Positions 25,610-35,063 of a stretch of DNA of 64,000 nucleotides are shown piece by piece (the first letter of the stretch is position 1; each line of letters starts with the position of its first letter). Origin of the DNA: Cytophagaceae bacterium (GTDB lineage: Bacteria > Bacteroidota > Bacteroidia > Cytophagales > Flexibacteraceae); assembly GCA_027490155.1 (NCBI GenBank), contig JAIXYP010000002.1, positions 124,001 through 188,000 of the forward strand, written 5' to 3'. The notes beneath the pieces are model-generated. The model ran no database searches. It was not told the origin of the DNA and saw only the letters and a program-made list of their open reading frames with translations. The position numbers and the translations under genes were made by a program.

Positions 25610-27142
25610 TTAATCCACCAAAACAGAACCTGTCATTTCTGTTGGGATGGGTAGGCCCATGATGTGCAAAATGGTCGGTGCAATGTCACCAAGCTTGCCT
25701 TCTTTAACGTGCTGGGTGGTGGGATTGGCGAAGTCCGTACTTACGACTATGAACGGCACTGGCTGGGTAGTGTGCGCTGTGTTCGGCGATCCATCCTCAT
25801 TAATCATGCAGTCGCTGTTGCCGTGGTCGGCGAGGACTAGTGCCGTATAACCGCCTGCTTGGGCCGCCTCGATGACTTGTTTTAGGCAGGCATCCACCGT
25901 TTCGGCCGCAGCAATGGCTGCAGCCATAATGCCTGTGTGACCTACCATGTCCGTATTGGCAAAGTTGAGACAAACGAAGTCCGCACTGCCGGCCTTCAAC
26001 TCCGGCACAATCAGATTTGTGATATCCTGAGCAGACATAGAGGGCTGGAGGTCGTAGGTCGCAACCTTTGGTGATGGCGCCATTAGACGTCTTTCGCCTT
26101 CGAAAATAGCCTCTCGCCCTCCGCTGAAGAAAAACGTCACATGGGGGTATTTTTCGGTCTCAGCGATCCTGATCTGGGTTTTGCCATTGTTTGCCAGGAC
26201 CTCACCTAGGGTATTGTTTAGGTTGTCCTTATCATAGACGACATGGACACCTTTATAGGTGTCATCATAGTTGGTCATCGTGACGTAATAAAGATCTAGT
26301 GGCTCCATCCCGAAATCAGGGAAGGCCGTTTGGGTCAGTACTTGCGTGATCTCACGACCACGATCGGTCCGGAAATTGAAACAGAGCACCACATCCCCAG
26401 GCGCGACTTTGGCTAATGGTTGGCCTGAGGCATCAGTGACAACAATAGGTTCAATAAACTCGTCCGTTATGTTGGCTTCATAACTCTGGTTAATGGCCTG
26501 GATAACATCCTGTGTTGGCTTGCCTTTGCCCTTGACCAATAGGTCATACGCTAGTTTGACTCGTTCCCAACGCTTGTCCCGGTCCATCGCATAATAACGG
26601 CCAATTACTGATGCTACTTGACCTGTAGTTTTGGCTGCATGGTCTAAAATTCCTTGGACGTACCGAGCACCCGCCTTAGGGTCTGTATCACGCCCATCAG
26701 TAAAGGCATGGACAAAGACATCCTGCAAGCCAGCTTGATGGAAAGCTGTTAATAGCCCATTAATATGATCTGTATGGGCATGGACACCACCATCTGACAC
26801 TAGCCCAATGAGGTGGATTTTTTTGTTCTGCGCCTTTGCATAGCTGATGGCGTCTTTGATGGCTGGCTCGTTGGCAATACTGCCATCCTTTACGGCAAGG
26901 TTGATCCGGACAAGATCCTGATAAACCACACGACCAGCTCCTAGGTTAGTGTGTCCTACCTCGCTGTTACCCATTTGACCATCGGGTAGGCCAACTGCTA
27001 GGCCCGATGCAGATAGTTGGCTATGGGCATAGTTGCTGATTAAAGACTTGAAAAAAGGCACATTTGCCTTGTCCAGGGCAGATACTTCCGGATTTTTGGC
27101 AATACCCCATCCATCCAGGATCACTAAGATTACTTTTTTCAT
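25610..27142 (-). CDS. gpmI: Phosphoglycerate mutase, 2,3-BPG-independent
   Basis: 510 residues of the alkaline-phosphatase superfamily, interconverting 3- and 2-phosphoglycerate in glycolysis with manganese. Start MKKVILVILDGWG (metal ligand D10). The phosphorylated serine is S60 in GQMGNSEVGH. Other motifs are DGRDTDP, FNFRTDR and the C-terminal LADHGNSD. Full length for GpmI. The ATG at 27142 is clear. A terminator lies 44 bases after the stop. It is divergent from the basic DUF4783-like gene. Confidence 0.97.
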   Translation of the reverse strand: MKKVILVILDGWGIAKNPEVSALDKANVPFFKSLISNYAHSQLSASGLAVGLPDGQMGNSEVGHTNLGAGRVVYQDLVRINLAVKDGSIANEPAIKDAISYAKAQNKKIHLIGLVSDGGVHAHTDHINGLLTAFHQAGLQDVFVHAFTDGRDTDPKAGARYVQGILDHAAKTTGQVASVIGRYYAMDRDKRWERVKLAYDLLVKGKGKPTQDVIQAINQSYEANITDEFIEPIVVTDASGQPLAKVAPGDVVLCFNFRTDRGREITQVLTQTAFPDFGMEPLDLYYVTMTNYDDTYKGVHVVYDKDNLNNTLGEVLANNGKTQIRIAETEKYPHVTFFFSGGREAIFEGERRLMAPSPKVATYDLQPSMSAQDITNLIVPELKAGSADFVCLNFANTDMVGHTGIMAAAIAAAETVDACLKQVIEAAQAGGYTALVLADHGNSDCMINEDGSPNTAHTTQPVPFIVVSTDFANPTTQHVKEGKLGDIAPTILHIMGLPIPTEMTGSVLVD

Positions 27143-27272
27143 AACAAGGTTTTGGAATTATGGGGCGCCTAGGGCCTCTGATCCTTTGGCAATTTGCCCA
27201 TTTTAAGGGTACAGATCACAAAAAGCACCTTTTTGCATCAATTTTTCGTTCCCGAATAAGGTTGGCACGGTT

Positions 27273-28160
27273 TTGGCTTACCATGAACCATCATTACCAG
27301 TCATCTCCTTGCGGATACTCGTTCTTTCCCTTCTGATTTCAGCATTGATCTTTGGTCAATCGGTCCAGACAGTTGCCCGCAATGCCTCTGCCAGCCAGCC
27401 AAGCCAAAAGAAACAAGCGAAATCAAAAAGTAAAGCCAAGCCAACCAAAACTGCCCAATCAAACAAGCAAAAGCAGGTTAGCTCGGATAAACGAAAACCC
27501 AACCAACGTAGCAAGTCAAAGTCCAAACGTCAGGACCGCCTGTCAAGTAAAATTGCCCAGTCCAAGTCTAACACACGGTCTAGAGCAAAAGACAAAAACT
27601 TAGAACGGAGTAACTCCTTACGCCGATCTTCGAAACAAGCTACAACGTCCAGAGATACTAATTCTGATGCCCCATCTGATGGCAAACGAGCCCTCAATCA
27701 TACCAGTGATACCTTAACATCACGTCTCGATACTGTCGCCAAAACAAGTGCCACCGAGCCTAGTCAAGCACAGCAAAAAGTCGCCAAAGAAGCCCCTTTT
27801 ATCATTCAAGAGGCAATTTTGACAGCCAACCAGACTACCATGTTTAAGCTACTAAAGCCAGACGGCCTCGAAGTCAACCTGATGAGCAACCGCGGTAGAT
27901 ACCTACCAAAGGAAGCCATTAAGTTGCTAAGCCTTTTCTATCAGCAGTACACCCCTACCTCGTTGAAGTGGGTGCACAAAGGCAGAACAAAATCTGGTCT
28001 CCATTATGTACTCGGCAAGCTCCAATGTCTCACCAACATCGGCCAAGCAAAGTCTAGCACACCTAAACCAGAAGCCAAAACAACCGAGGTTGCACTGTAT
28101 CTGGTTTACCGAATTAAAAACAGTCAGGTCATGATCCAGAATCTGGAGTTAGACCGCTAA
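27273..28160 (+). CDS. Secreted basic low-complexity protein with DUF4783-like C-terminus
   Basis: About 295 residues. A hydrophobic segment (LRILVLSLLISALIFGQSV) looks like a signal peptide. Residues about 38-130 are extremely rich in Lys, Arg, Ser and Gln (repeats of KSKSK type). The C-terminal 120 residues resemble DUF4783: MFKLLKPDGLEVNLM, LLSLFYQQYTPTSLKWVHKG and a final LVYRIKNSQVMIQNLEL. No ATG occurs in frame before the signal peptide; the start is TTG at 27273 or 27309. An ATG at 27282 is out of frame. The basic stretch could bind acidic polymers such as LPS, wall glycans or DNA. Function unknown. Confidence 0.68.
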   Translation: MAYHEPSLPVISLRILVLSLLISALIFGQSVQTVARNASASQPSQKKQAKSKSKAKPTKTAQSNKQKQVSSDKRKPNQRSKSKSKRQDRLSSKIAQSKSNTRSRAKDKNLERSNSLRRSSKQATTSRDTNSDAPSDGKRALNHTSDTLTSRLDTVAKTSATEPSQAQQKVAKEAPFIIQEAILTANQTTMFKLLKPDGLEVNLMSNRGRYLPKEAIKLLSLFYQQYTPTSLKWVHKGRTKSGLHYVLGKLQCLTNIGQAKSSTPKPEAKTTEVALYLVYRIKNSQVMIQNLELDR

Positions 28161-28195
28161 CGATATTTCATTAATAACGCAATTTTCTTGTGCCG

Positions 28196-28227
28196 AAAGG
28201 GCTCCGAGCATCTCGAAGCCCTTTTTT
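28196..28227 (+). terminator. Terminator of the DUF4783-like gene
   Basis: AAAGGGCT (28196-28203) pairs with AAGCCCTTT beginning at 28216, and a T-run ends at 28227. The stem stands 35 bases after the stop. Confidence 0.88.
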
Positions 28228-28338
28228 GTTGCCCTTAGGCTGCGCTCAATGCCTCTATAATAATCTGAGTAGCGCCTCTAGGTAGTGAACTCTATCATCC
28301 TTTGATTCTAATTTCTATACTGGTCCGGAGCTGGCTAC

Positions 28339-28375
28339 AAAAAAGGCAACAACCAGACGATCTAGTTGTTGCCTT
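28339..28375 (-). terminator. Terminator of wecB
   Basis: AAGGCAACAAC (28343-28353) pairs perfectly with GTTGTTGCCTT (28365-28375). On the minus strand a T-run follows (complement of 28344-28339). It lies 33 bases after the wecB stop. Confidence 0.92.
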
Positions 28376-28408
28376 CTGATGATTGTTGTATATGTCTACT
28401 AGCAAATG

Positions 28409-29557
28409 CTATTTGGAAAGGAATGACGCAATCTCGCCTGTGATAAACTCAGCAGCTTTGCCATCACCAAAAATAGGCGGATAGCTACTGGACTCGTTGG
28501 CCCTCAATAAACGCATAGCCAAGATCATACGCATAGGGTCAGCATCCACTATCATCGAGCTACCTTGCTGAATCAGCTCGACCCACTCGGTCTCAGACCT
28601 TAGCACCAAGCATTGTTTCTGAAAAAAGTAGGCTTCCTTCTGGACACCGCCACTATCGGTCATGACCAAGGCGCATTTTTTTAACAATAGGCTCATCTCC
28701 AAGAAGCCGACAGGCTCACACAAGATCACATCAGGATTAGCAACTATAGAGCCATAAAGCGCAGCGTTGGCCTCGGAGGTTAATACCTTAAGTGTCCTTG
28801 GGTGCAACGGAATCACAGCCTTGGCACCTTGGTCCTTAGCCACCCGCATAATCCCATTAAATATGCCTTCGAGCCGCTGCGGATCGTCTGTGTTGTTATT
28901 TCGGTGGATGGTTGCTAGGATAAAGGGCTTATCCTCGATCCCGAGGCGGTTCAATACATCACTTTTTTGTGCAGCAGCCTCTACAAAATAAAGGCTATTG
29001 TCATACATAATGTCTCCACAATGGTAGGCCAGTGGTTTGGACGGCGTGATGTGCTCCTGCATTTTGCGGTTGAAGCCTTCGTTCTGGAGGTTCTGGAGTC
29101 CCGCTTTGGTCGGCGAAAACAATAAGGTGCTAACGTGATCAGTCATGATGCGATTGACCTCTTCGGGCATTGTGCGGTTGAACGACCGAATGCCCGCCTC
29201 GATATGGATCACCGGGATATTGAGCTTGGCAGCTGTAAGTGCCCCCGCGAGGGTCGAGTTGGTATCCCCATAGACGATGACAGCATCGGGTTTCTCGTCC
29301 AACATCACTTTCTCGAGCGCAACCATCATTTCACCCGTCTGGGCACCGTGGCCCATCGAGCCAATATGGAGGTTATAGGCTGGTTTTGGTAGCTCTAACT
29401 CATCAAAAAACACATCAGACATGTTGTTATCATAGTGCTGGCCTGTATGGACGATAAGCTCTGTGACTTGGTTGGCATAATGAGCGCGGAAGGCTCTGCT
29501 GATGGCAGATGCTTTAATAAACTGAGGCCTAGCCCCTACTACTGTGATTATCTTCAT
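28409..29557 (-). CDS. wecB: UDP-N-acetylglucosamine 2-epimerase (non-hydrolysing)
   Basis: 382 residues with a GT-B-like fold. It converts UDP-GlcNAc to UDP-ManNAc for surface polysaccharide synthesis. Motifs: GARPQFIKA at residues 8-16, HTGQHYD, VYGDTNST, EAGIRSF and the C-terminal DSGGVQKEA that binds UDP. Length matches WecB/MnaA. The start is the ATG at 29557. No wecC or glycosyltransferase genes are next to it, although a Wzx-like flippase lies 24 kb away. It is a single unit with its own terminator. Confidence 0.95.
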   Translation of the reverse strand: MKIITVVGARPQFIKASAISRAFRAHYANQVTELIVHTGQHYDNNMSDVFFDELELPKPAYNLHIGSMGHGAQTGEMMVALEKVMLDEKPDAVIVYGDTNSTLAGALTAAKLNIPVIHIEAGIRSFNRTMPEEVNRIMTDHVSTLLFSPTKAGLQNLQNEGFNRKMQEHITPSKPLAYHCGDIMYDNSLYFVEAAAQKSDVLNRLGIEDKPFILATIHRNNNTDDPQRLEGIFNGIMRVAKDQGAKAVIPLHPRTLKVLTSEANAALYGSIVANPDVILCEPVGFLEMSLLLKKCALVMTDSGGVQKEAYFFQKQCLVLRSETEWVELIQQGSSMIVDADPMRMILAMRLLRANESSSYPPIFGDGKAAEFITGEIASFLSK

Positions 29558-30066
29558 TTGTAAATGGCAGTCTGGCGCAAATGCGGCAGAAAAAATACAG
29601 CTTTCTCGATTTGGGGTGTTAAGCAGTAACGGAGATAGCAGTCAAAAGTAGCTTTTTTATTTTGATGAAGCTAAATAGGGTCGACTGCCTAATCAGGTGG
29701 CATTTTCACAATGGTTAGATATTGACTATTGAGCTCTGCTGCCAACTAAACGCACTTATTTAGGACCAACAAGCTGGCTTTTGCCCTCCAGGTCCCTGTT
29801 TCAACCACAAGACAGGCTTAGATTCCGAAAAGTTCGGATGGTCGTTGATTTTCTGGCTTTCCAGGCCAGCCACTAACAAATCAGGGCACTAATGACCTAA
29901 CCGAGAAAGGAGGATTTGTCCACCAATAAACCTAGGCTTGATCGTTCAAACTTGGCTGAATGCCACATGACTGGCCAAAAACAACCAAAAAAACCTAATT
30001 TGCGCCATCATTGGGTGGCTTCTGAACTTTGCCAGATCATCACCCCATAGCAACGCTTAACCATCC
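29558..30066. other. Divergent intergenic region between wecB and aspS
   Basis: 509 bases with no ORF of note and no tRNA or recognisable RNA. A CCTAATTTGCG near 29995 is one base short of the TAnnTTTG -7 consensus and could serve aspS. I find no strong stem-loop with a T-run. Confidence 0.4.
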
Positions 30067-31839
30067 ATGCTCCATACGCATATCCGGACCGCCACCTGCG
30101 GCCAACTCCGCCTCTCTGATATTAACACCACTGTTACCCTTTGTGGTTGGGTACAGAACGTACGAGACAAAGGTGGTCTCATCTGGATCGACCTTCGTGA
30201 CCGATACGGTATCACCCAGCTGATCATGAATGAGTCTGATGCAGATAAAGATGTTGTGTTGCTGGCCCGTACACTAGGGCGTGAATTTGTCGTGAAGGCG
30301 ACAGGCATGGTGATTGAGCGCATTGCAAAAAACGACAAAATCCCTACTGGCGACATCGAGGTTCGACTGAAGGCTCTTGAGGTGCTGAACGCCGCCAAGA
30401 TCCCACCCTTCCTGATACAGGACGAAACAGATGGAGGTGAGGATCTACGGATGAAATATCGTTATCTAGACCTTAGACGTAATCCGGTCCGTCGCAACCT
30501 AGAGCTACGTCACCGTGTGATGCAAGAAACCCGCCTTTATATGGATGGCCACGGTTTCCTTGAAGTTGAAACCCCTGTTCTGATCAAAAGCACCCCAGAA
30601 GGTGCCCGCGACTTTGTGGTGCCTAGTAGAATGAACCCTGGCGAGTTCTATGCCTTGCCACAAAGCCCTCAGACTTTTAAGCAGTTGCTGATGGTTAGTG
30701 GGTTTGACCGCTATTTCCAGATCGTGAAATGTTTCCGGGATGAGGACTTGCGTGCTGATCGACAACCAGAATTCACCCAAATTGACTGCGAGATGAGCTT
30801 CGTGACCCAAGAAGACATCCTAGAAGTGTTCGAGGGCCTTACGAAGCATATCTTCAAGGCTGTTAAAGGGATCGATCTGCCTGCTTTCCGCCGCATGACC
30901 TACGCCGATGCGATGCGGCTGTATGGTAACGACAAACCAGACCTTAGGTTCGGTATGCCTTTTGTAGAGCTTAATGACCTGACCCAAGGCCATGGCTTTG
31001 GCGTTATGGACGAGGCAGAGTTGGTTGTGGGCATCAATGCGAGTGGCTGTGCTAATTATACCCGCAAGCAAATTGATGAACTCACAGACTATGTCAAACG
31101 GCCACAAATTGGCGCCAAAGGACTTGTCTGGATTCGCTATCAAGAGGATGGAACATTGAAGTCGTCTGCCGACAAATTCTGGTCAGCCGAGCACCTAGCC
31201 GCCATCGCTGCCCGCACCGAAGCCAAACCAGGTGACCTAATCCTGATTTTGGCCGGTGCCGCCGCCAAAACACGCAAAGCCCTCAGCGAGCTGCGCCTAT
31301 TGGTAGGCAGCCAGCTAGGCCTGCGCCCAACTGATAAGTTCGAAGTTTTGTGGGTGCTAGACTTCCCGCTACTTGAATATGGCGAAGAGGAAAATCGTTG
31401 GTTTGCCATGCACCACCCCTTCACAAGCCCAAAACTAGAAGACTTGCACCTGATAGAAAGCAAAGACCTAGGCAAGGTTCGGGCTAATGCCTATGACTTG
31501 GTCATCAACGGAGTCGAGATCGGTGGAGGCAGCATCCGGATACATGACCGCAAGGTCCAAGAAGAAATGTTTGCTGTCCTTGGGTTCAGCCCAGAAGAGG
31601 CCCGCAAACAGTTTGGCTTCCTGATGGAGGCGTTCGAGTATGGGGCCCCACCACATGGTGGAATCGCATTTGGCTTTGACAGGCTATGCGCGATGCTGGG
31701 TGGGCAAGACTCGATTAGGGACTTTATCGCCTTCCCGAAGAACAACTCAGGCCGAGACATGATGATCGACTCGCCGAGCACAATCAGCCAAGCCCAATTG
31801 ACAGAGCTATCGCTTGATGTCAAACTTACAAAGGTATAG
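30067..31839 (+). CDS. aspS: Aspartyl-tRNA synthetase
   Basis: 590 residues, class II synthetase of bacterial type. An N-terminal OB-fold anticodon-binding domain ([20 protein letters not shown]) is followed by the catalytic core with [14 protein letters not shown]. Motif 2 is [18 protein letters not shown], and the GAD insertion domain lies mid-protein. Motif 3 is [10 protein letters not shown] near the C-terminus. Full length. The start is the ATG at 30067. A terminator follows 28 bases after the stop. Whether it is discriminating or also charges tRNA-Asn cannot be told here. Confidence 0.97.
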   Translation: MLHTHIRTATCGQLRLSDINTTVTLCGWVQNVRDKGGLIWIDLRDRYGITQLIMNESDADKDVVLLARTLGREFVVKATGMVIERIAKNDKIPTGDIEVRLKALEVLNAAKIPPFLIQDETDGGEDLRMKYRYLDLRRNPVRRNLELRHRVMQETRLYMDGHGFLEVETPVLIKSTPEGARDFVVPSRMNPGEFYALPQSPQTFKQLLMVSGFDRYFQIVKCFRDEDLRADRQPEFTQIDCEMSFVTQEDILEVFEGLTKHIFKAVKGIDLPAFRRMTYADAMRLYGNDKPDLRFGMPFVELNDLTQGHGFGVMDEAELVVGINASGCANYTRKQIDELTDYVKRPQIGAKGLVWIRYQEDGTLKSSADKFWSAEHLAAIAARTEAKPGDLILILAGAAAKTRKALSELRLLVGSQLGLRPTDKFEVLWVLDFPLLEYGEEENRWFAMHHPFTSPKLEDLHLIESKDLGKVRANAYDLVINGVEIGGGSIRIHDRKVQEEMFAVLGFSPEEARKQFGFLMEAFEYGAPPHGGIAFGFDRLCAMLGGQDSIRDFIAFPKNNSGRDMMIDSPSTISQAQLTELSLDVKLTKV

Positions 31840-31867
31840 GCCTTGTCCAAATCACCTATCCCCTCAG

Positions 31868-31900
31868 GCCCTACCGTCGGAAGATGGTGGGGCTTTTTTT
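31868..31900 (+). terminator. Terminator of aspS
   Basis: GCCCTACC (31868-31875) pairs with GGTGGGGC (31886-31893), with one G-T pair, followed by seven T. Confidence 0.93.
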
Positions 31901-32044
31901 GCGGATCAGTAACAACAACCCTGCTCCGATTTGTGCTGCTAGGGCTTGATAGCCCTTAGGTAGCACAATCCGTATTACATTTGCGACGCTGGTTTGGGGC
32001 CGTTAGATATTAGGGCCTTACAGCAGATCGATAGCCTGCATCCG

Positions 32045-33709
32045 ATGACCCTTCTTTCGTTTTTATTGATAGTCCCGATCCTAGCAGGCGTGGCACTATT
32101 GCTGATGCCTGATAGCTGGACAAAGGCGCATCGAGGTACCAATATATTGGCTGCGGCTATCCAGATAGGGTTGGTCGTTTTGGTTTATCGGTCTTTTGAC
32201 CTAAGCATAGGCACCTATCAGCTCATTGAGCGACACGACTGGTTTGGCTTACCACTAGGGGCATTGGGGCAGGTGAATATCCAATACCTATTAGGCGTCG
32301 ATGGGCTCAACCTCGCTTTGGTGGCCTTGTCATCGGTTGTCTTGTTGTTGGGGGCGATTGCAAGCCCAGTGCATACACAATATAGCAAAGGGTATCATAG
32401 CCTTTACCTATTGCTCTCTGCAGCGGTGATGGGGACCTTTTTGGCACTTGATCAGTTTTTGTTTTTCCTCTGTTTCGAGTTCATGTTGCTGCCGATGTAT
32501 TTCCTGATCGGCATCTGGGGTGGCGCTAAAAGGACCTATGCAGCTATTAAGTTTTTCCTGTACACATTGCTAGGCTCTGTCATGATCTTGGTCGTGATCA
32601 TTGGGCTGGCCAACGCCACACTGGACACCGAGGCAACAGCCAAAAGGTATGCTACGATGACAGGCCAATCCATCTCAACTCAGCATGTCCAAGTTGATTT
32701 GTTATCAAGGTCCCTCCCACAACAATACTGGGTCCGCACATTTGCGATCACGGACATGGCCAAGGCCGAAAGCCAAGTGCCCGATTCCTTGCTCAATCCA
32801 CTGACCAAAGGGACAATCGGTGGGGTAGATGCGCGCTGGCTAGCCTTCCTGCTGCTACTCATTGGTTTCGGAATCAAGTTGCCTACAATACCGTTCCATA
32901 CTTGGCTGCCAGATGCCCACGTCGAGGCACCGACAGCTATATCTGTATTGCTGGCAGGTATCTTGCTCAAGATCGGTGCTTATGGTCTCCTAAGATTAGG
33001 CTATGGCCTATTGCCAGAGGCCGCCACCTCGCTTAGCTGGCTGGTTGGCCTACTAGGTGCGATTAGCCTAGTTTACGGAGCTCTAGTCGCAATGGCCCAG
33101 ACCGACCTCAAGAAGATGGTGGCCTATAGTTCGGTTTCGCACATGGGCTTGGTATTTCTAGGGATAGCAAGTGGCACAACAGCAGGCCTTCAAGGTGCGG
33201 GTTTTCAGCTTATTAGCCATGGTTTGCTTTCAGCTGGATTGTTTTTAGCCGTCGGGGTCCTTTATGACCGCACTCACAAACGAGATATTAATACCTATCA
33301 GGGGCTTGCGAAACCGATGCCTTACTACACCGTCCTGACCGGAATGCTGTTCTTTGGTTCTCTTGGCTTGCCTGTTTTCTCAGGCTTCATAGCCGAGCTT
33401 ATGGTTCTGAATGGAGCAGTAGAGGCAGCTAGCATCGGGGGAATGACATGGATTTATGTAGGTGCCCTGCTTCTGACCCTTTTGCTAACTGCAGGGTATT
33501 TTTTATGGGCGTTCAGGCGGATGTTCTTGGGTACTTTTTCGGTTTCAGACTCTGTGGCTGCCTACCTAGGCAACAAACCCCTGACAGATACCACCAAGGT
33601 GGAATCCTTCCTGCTACTGGTCACGGTCCTTGGCAGTGTTTGGTTAGGGCTTTTCCCGAACATCTTACTCGACATCATGGGGGCTGCAGATATACTAAAG
33701 GCGCACTAG
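32045..33709 (+). CDS. nuoM: NADH-quinone oxidoreductase subunit M (proton pump subunit)
   Basis: 554 residues from the ATG at 32045 (a TTG at 31994 is in frame but adds polar residues before the first membrane helix). About 14 membrane segments are visible. Signature stretches are KLPTIPFHTWLPDAHVEAPT and KKMVAYSSVSHMG, with the proton-pumping helix lysines. A periplasmic-type loop of about 80 residues (about 180-265) lengthens it beyond the roughly 500 residues of E. coli NuoM. No other nuo gene is adjacent: aspS precedes and a MoxR ATPase follows. It may be a split-off complex I subunit or part of another MrpD-type complex. Confidence 0.88.
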   Translation: MTLLSFLLIVPILAGVALLLMPDSWTKAHRGTNILAAAIQIGLVVLVYRSFDLSIGTYQLIERHDWFGLPLGALGQVNIQYLLGVDGLNLALVALSSVVLLLGAIASPVHTQYSKGYHSLYLLLSAAVMGTFLALDQFLFFLCFEFMLLPMYFLIGIWGGAKRTYAAIKFFLYTLLGSVMILVVIIGLANATLDTEATAKRYATMTGQSISTQHVQVDLLSRSLPQQYWVRTFAITDMAKAESQVPDSLLNPLTKGTIGGVDARWLAFLLLLIGFGIKLPTIPFHTWLPDAHVEAPTAISVLLAGILLKIGAYGLLRLGYGLLPEAATSLSWLVGLLGAISLVYGALVAMAQTDLKKMVAYSSVSHMGLVFLGIASGTTAGLQGAGFQLISHGLLSAGLFLAVGVLYDRTHKRDINTYQGLAKPMPYYTVLTGMLFFGSLGLPVFSGFIAELMVLNGAVEAASIGGMTWIYVGALLLTLLLTAGYFLWAFRRMFLGTFSVSDSVAAYLGNKPLTDTTKVESFLLLVTVLGSVWLGLFPNILLDIMGAADILKAH

Positions 33710-33907
33710 TCAAAGCCAAAATGCGCCCGATCCGATTACTACCTCCGGCTCGAAGCAAGGCAACAACCTACCTAAGAAGCATAGGCCAATTACCTAATAA
33801 CAGATCAGTGAAGGTTTTTTTGACCACCCCATAACCTCCTAGTGGCAGATTGTTATTACTTTAGGCGGTAAATCCGATAGCTACTATCCCCATGGTCTTG
33901 GTTCCTA

Positions 33908-34936
33908 ATGTCAGACCTAGACCATCAAAATACTATACAACCGAACGATATGGCCCTTAGTGAACAAGAGCGTAAAGAGCTTTACCAAGTCAAGATAGAA
34001 CAAGTTTTTACTGAGGCCGGCAAGGTCGTTGTGGGTCAACGGACCATGATCAGCCGCCTATTGATTGGCCTTTTCACCAACGGCCATATCTTGCTAGAAG
34101 GGGTTCCGGGGCTTGCCAAAACACTCACAGTCAACACATTGGCTCAAGTGTTGAGCCTTAAGTTCCAACGCATCCAGTTCACGCCCGATCTTTTACCTGC
34201 TGACCTTGTCGGCACCATGATCTTCAACCAACGCGAAAGCGTGTTCGAGGTCAAAAAAGGGCCCATTTTTGCCAACCTCATTTTGGCTGACGAAGTGAAC
34301 CGCTCACCTGCCAAGGTCCAGTCTGCCTTACTCGAGGCTATGCAAGAAAAGCAAGTAACGATCGGCGAGACAACCTTTAAGCTCGACAACCCCTTCTTGG
34401 TCATGGCTACCCAGAACCCTGTTGAGCAAGAAGGCACATATCCCCTGCCCGAAGCACAAGTGGATCGGTTCATGATGAAAGTTTTTGTGGACTATCCGTC
34501 TAGGGAAGATGAACTGGAAGTGATGCGCAGGATGTCCAACATGAGTTATAGCGAACAGGTCCATCCTGTTCTTAACAAATCGGACCTGCTTGGCATCCGG
34601 GATATGATCAATAACGTTACTATCAGCGAAACGCTGGAGCGCTACATCATCGAGTTGGTATTTGCCTCTCGTCGCCCAGCCGACTATGGCATGAAGGAGG
34701 AGGGGAACTACATCATGTTTGGTGCCAGCCCGCGTGCTAGCATCAGCCTGCATAAGGTTTCTAAGGCGCTGGCCTTCCTCAATGGGCGCGACTTTGTTTT
34801 GCCAGAAGACATCAAGGAGGCCGCCTCTGATGTACTTAATCACCGCATCATTCTCAACTATGAAGCCGAAGCGGATGGTGTTACGACACGTCAAATCATA
34901 GAGAAAGTACTGGCTAAGGTCTCAATAGGCAAATAG
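33908..34936 (+). CDS. MoxR-family AAA+ ATPase
   Basis: 342 residues. Walker A GVPGLAKT at 65-72, Walker B LILADEVNRSPAKVQSALLEAM, sensor-1 ATQNPVEQEGTYPLPEAQVDRF, then the C-terminal lid. MoxR proteins act as chaperone-like ATPases with von Willebrand factor A and DUF58 proteins. Those usual partners are absent here: nuoM lies upstream and a hybrid histidine kinase downstream. The start is the ATG at 33908. It is an isolated copy, or its partners were moved elsewhere. Confidence 0.94.
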   Translation: MSDLDHQNTIQPNDMALSEQERKELYQVKIEQVFTEAGKVVVGQRTMISRLLIGLFTNGHILLEGVPGLAKTLTVNTLAQVLSLKFQRIQFTPDLLPADLVGTMIFNQRESVFEVKKGPIFANLILADEVNRSPAKVQSALLEAMQEKQVTIGETTFKLDNPFLVMATQNPVEQEGTYPLPEAQVDRFMMKVFVDYPSREDELEVMRRMSNMSYSEQVHPVLNKSDLLGIRDMINNVTISETLERYIIELVFASRRPADYGMKEEGNYIMFGASPRASISLHKVSKALAFLNGRDFVLPEDIKEAASDVLNHRIILNYEAEADGVTTRQIIEKVLAKVSIGK

Positions 34937-34940
34937 CCAT

Positions 34941-34969
34941 TGATCATGACCCTTGTTTTGTCATGATCA
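34941..34969 (+). terminator. Stem-loop after the MoxR gene
   Basis: TGATCATGAC (34941-34950) pairs perfectly with GTCATGATCA (34960-34969). It stands 5 bases after the stop. No T-run follows, so it may protect the 3' end or terminate weakly. Confidence 0.55.
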
Positions 34970-35063
34970 TCAAGAGGACAATAACCAATCATAAAAGATC
35001 CCAACAAACGAAATAGCATCTAACACTTGATATCTGACCAGCGTTATCAATAGGTAACAACCG

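Noticed and set aside
33448-33834. 128-codon plus-strand frame across the end of nuoM
   Set aside because: Mostly overlaps nuoM in another frame and shows no recognisable protein features.
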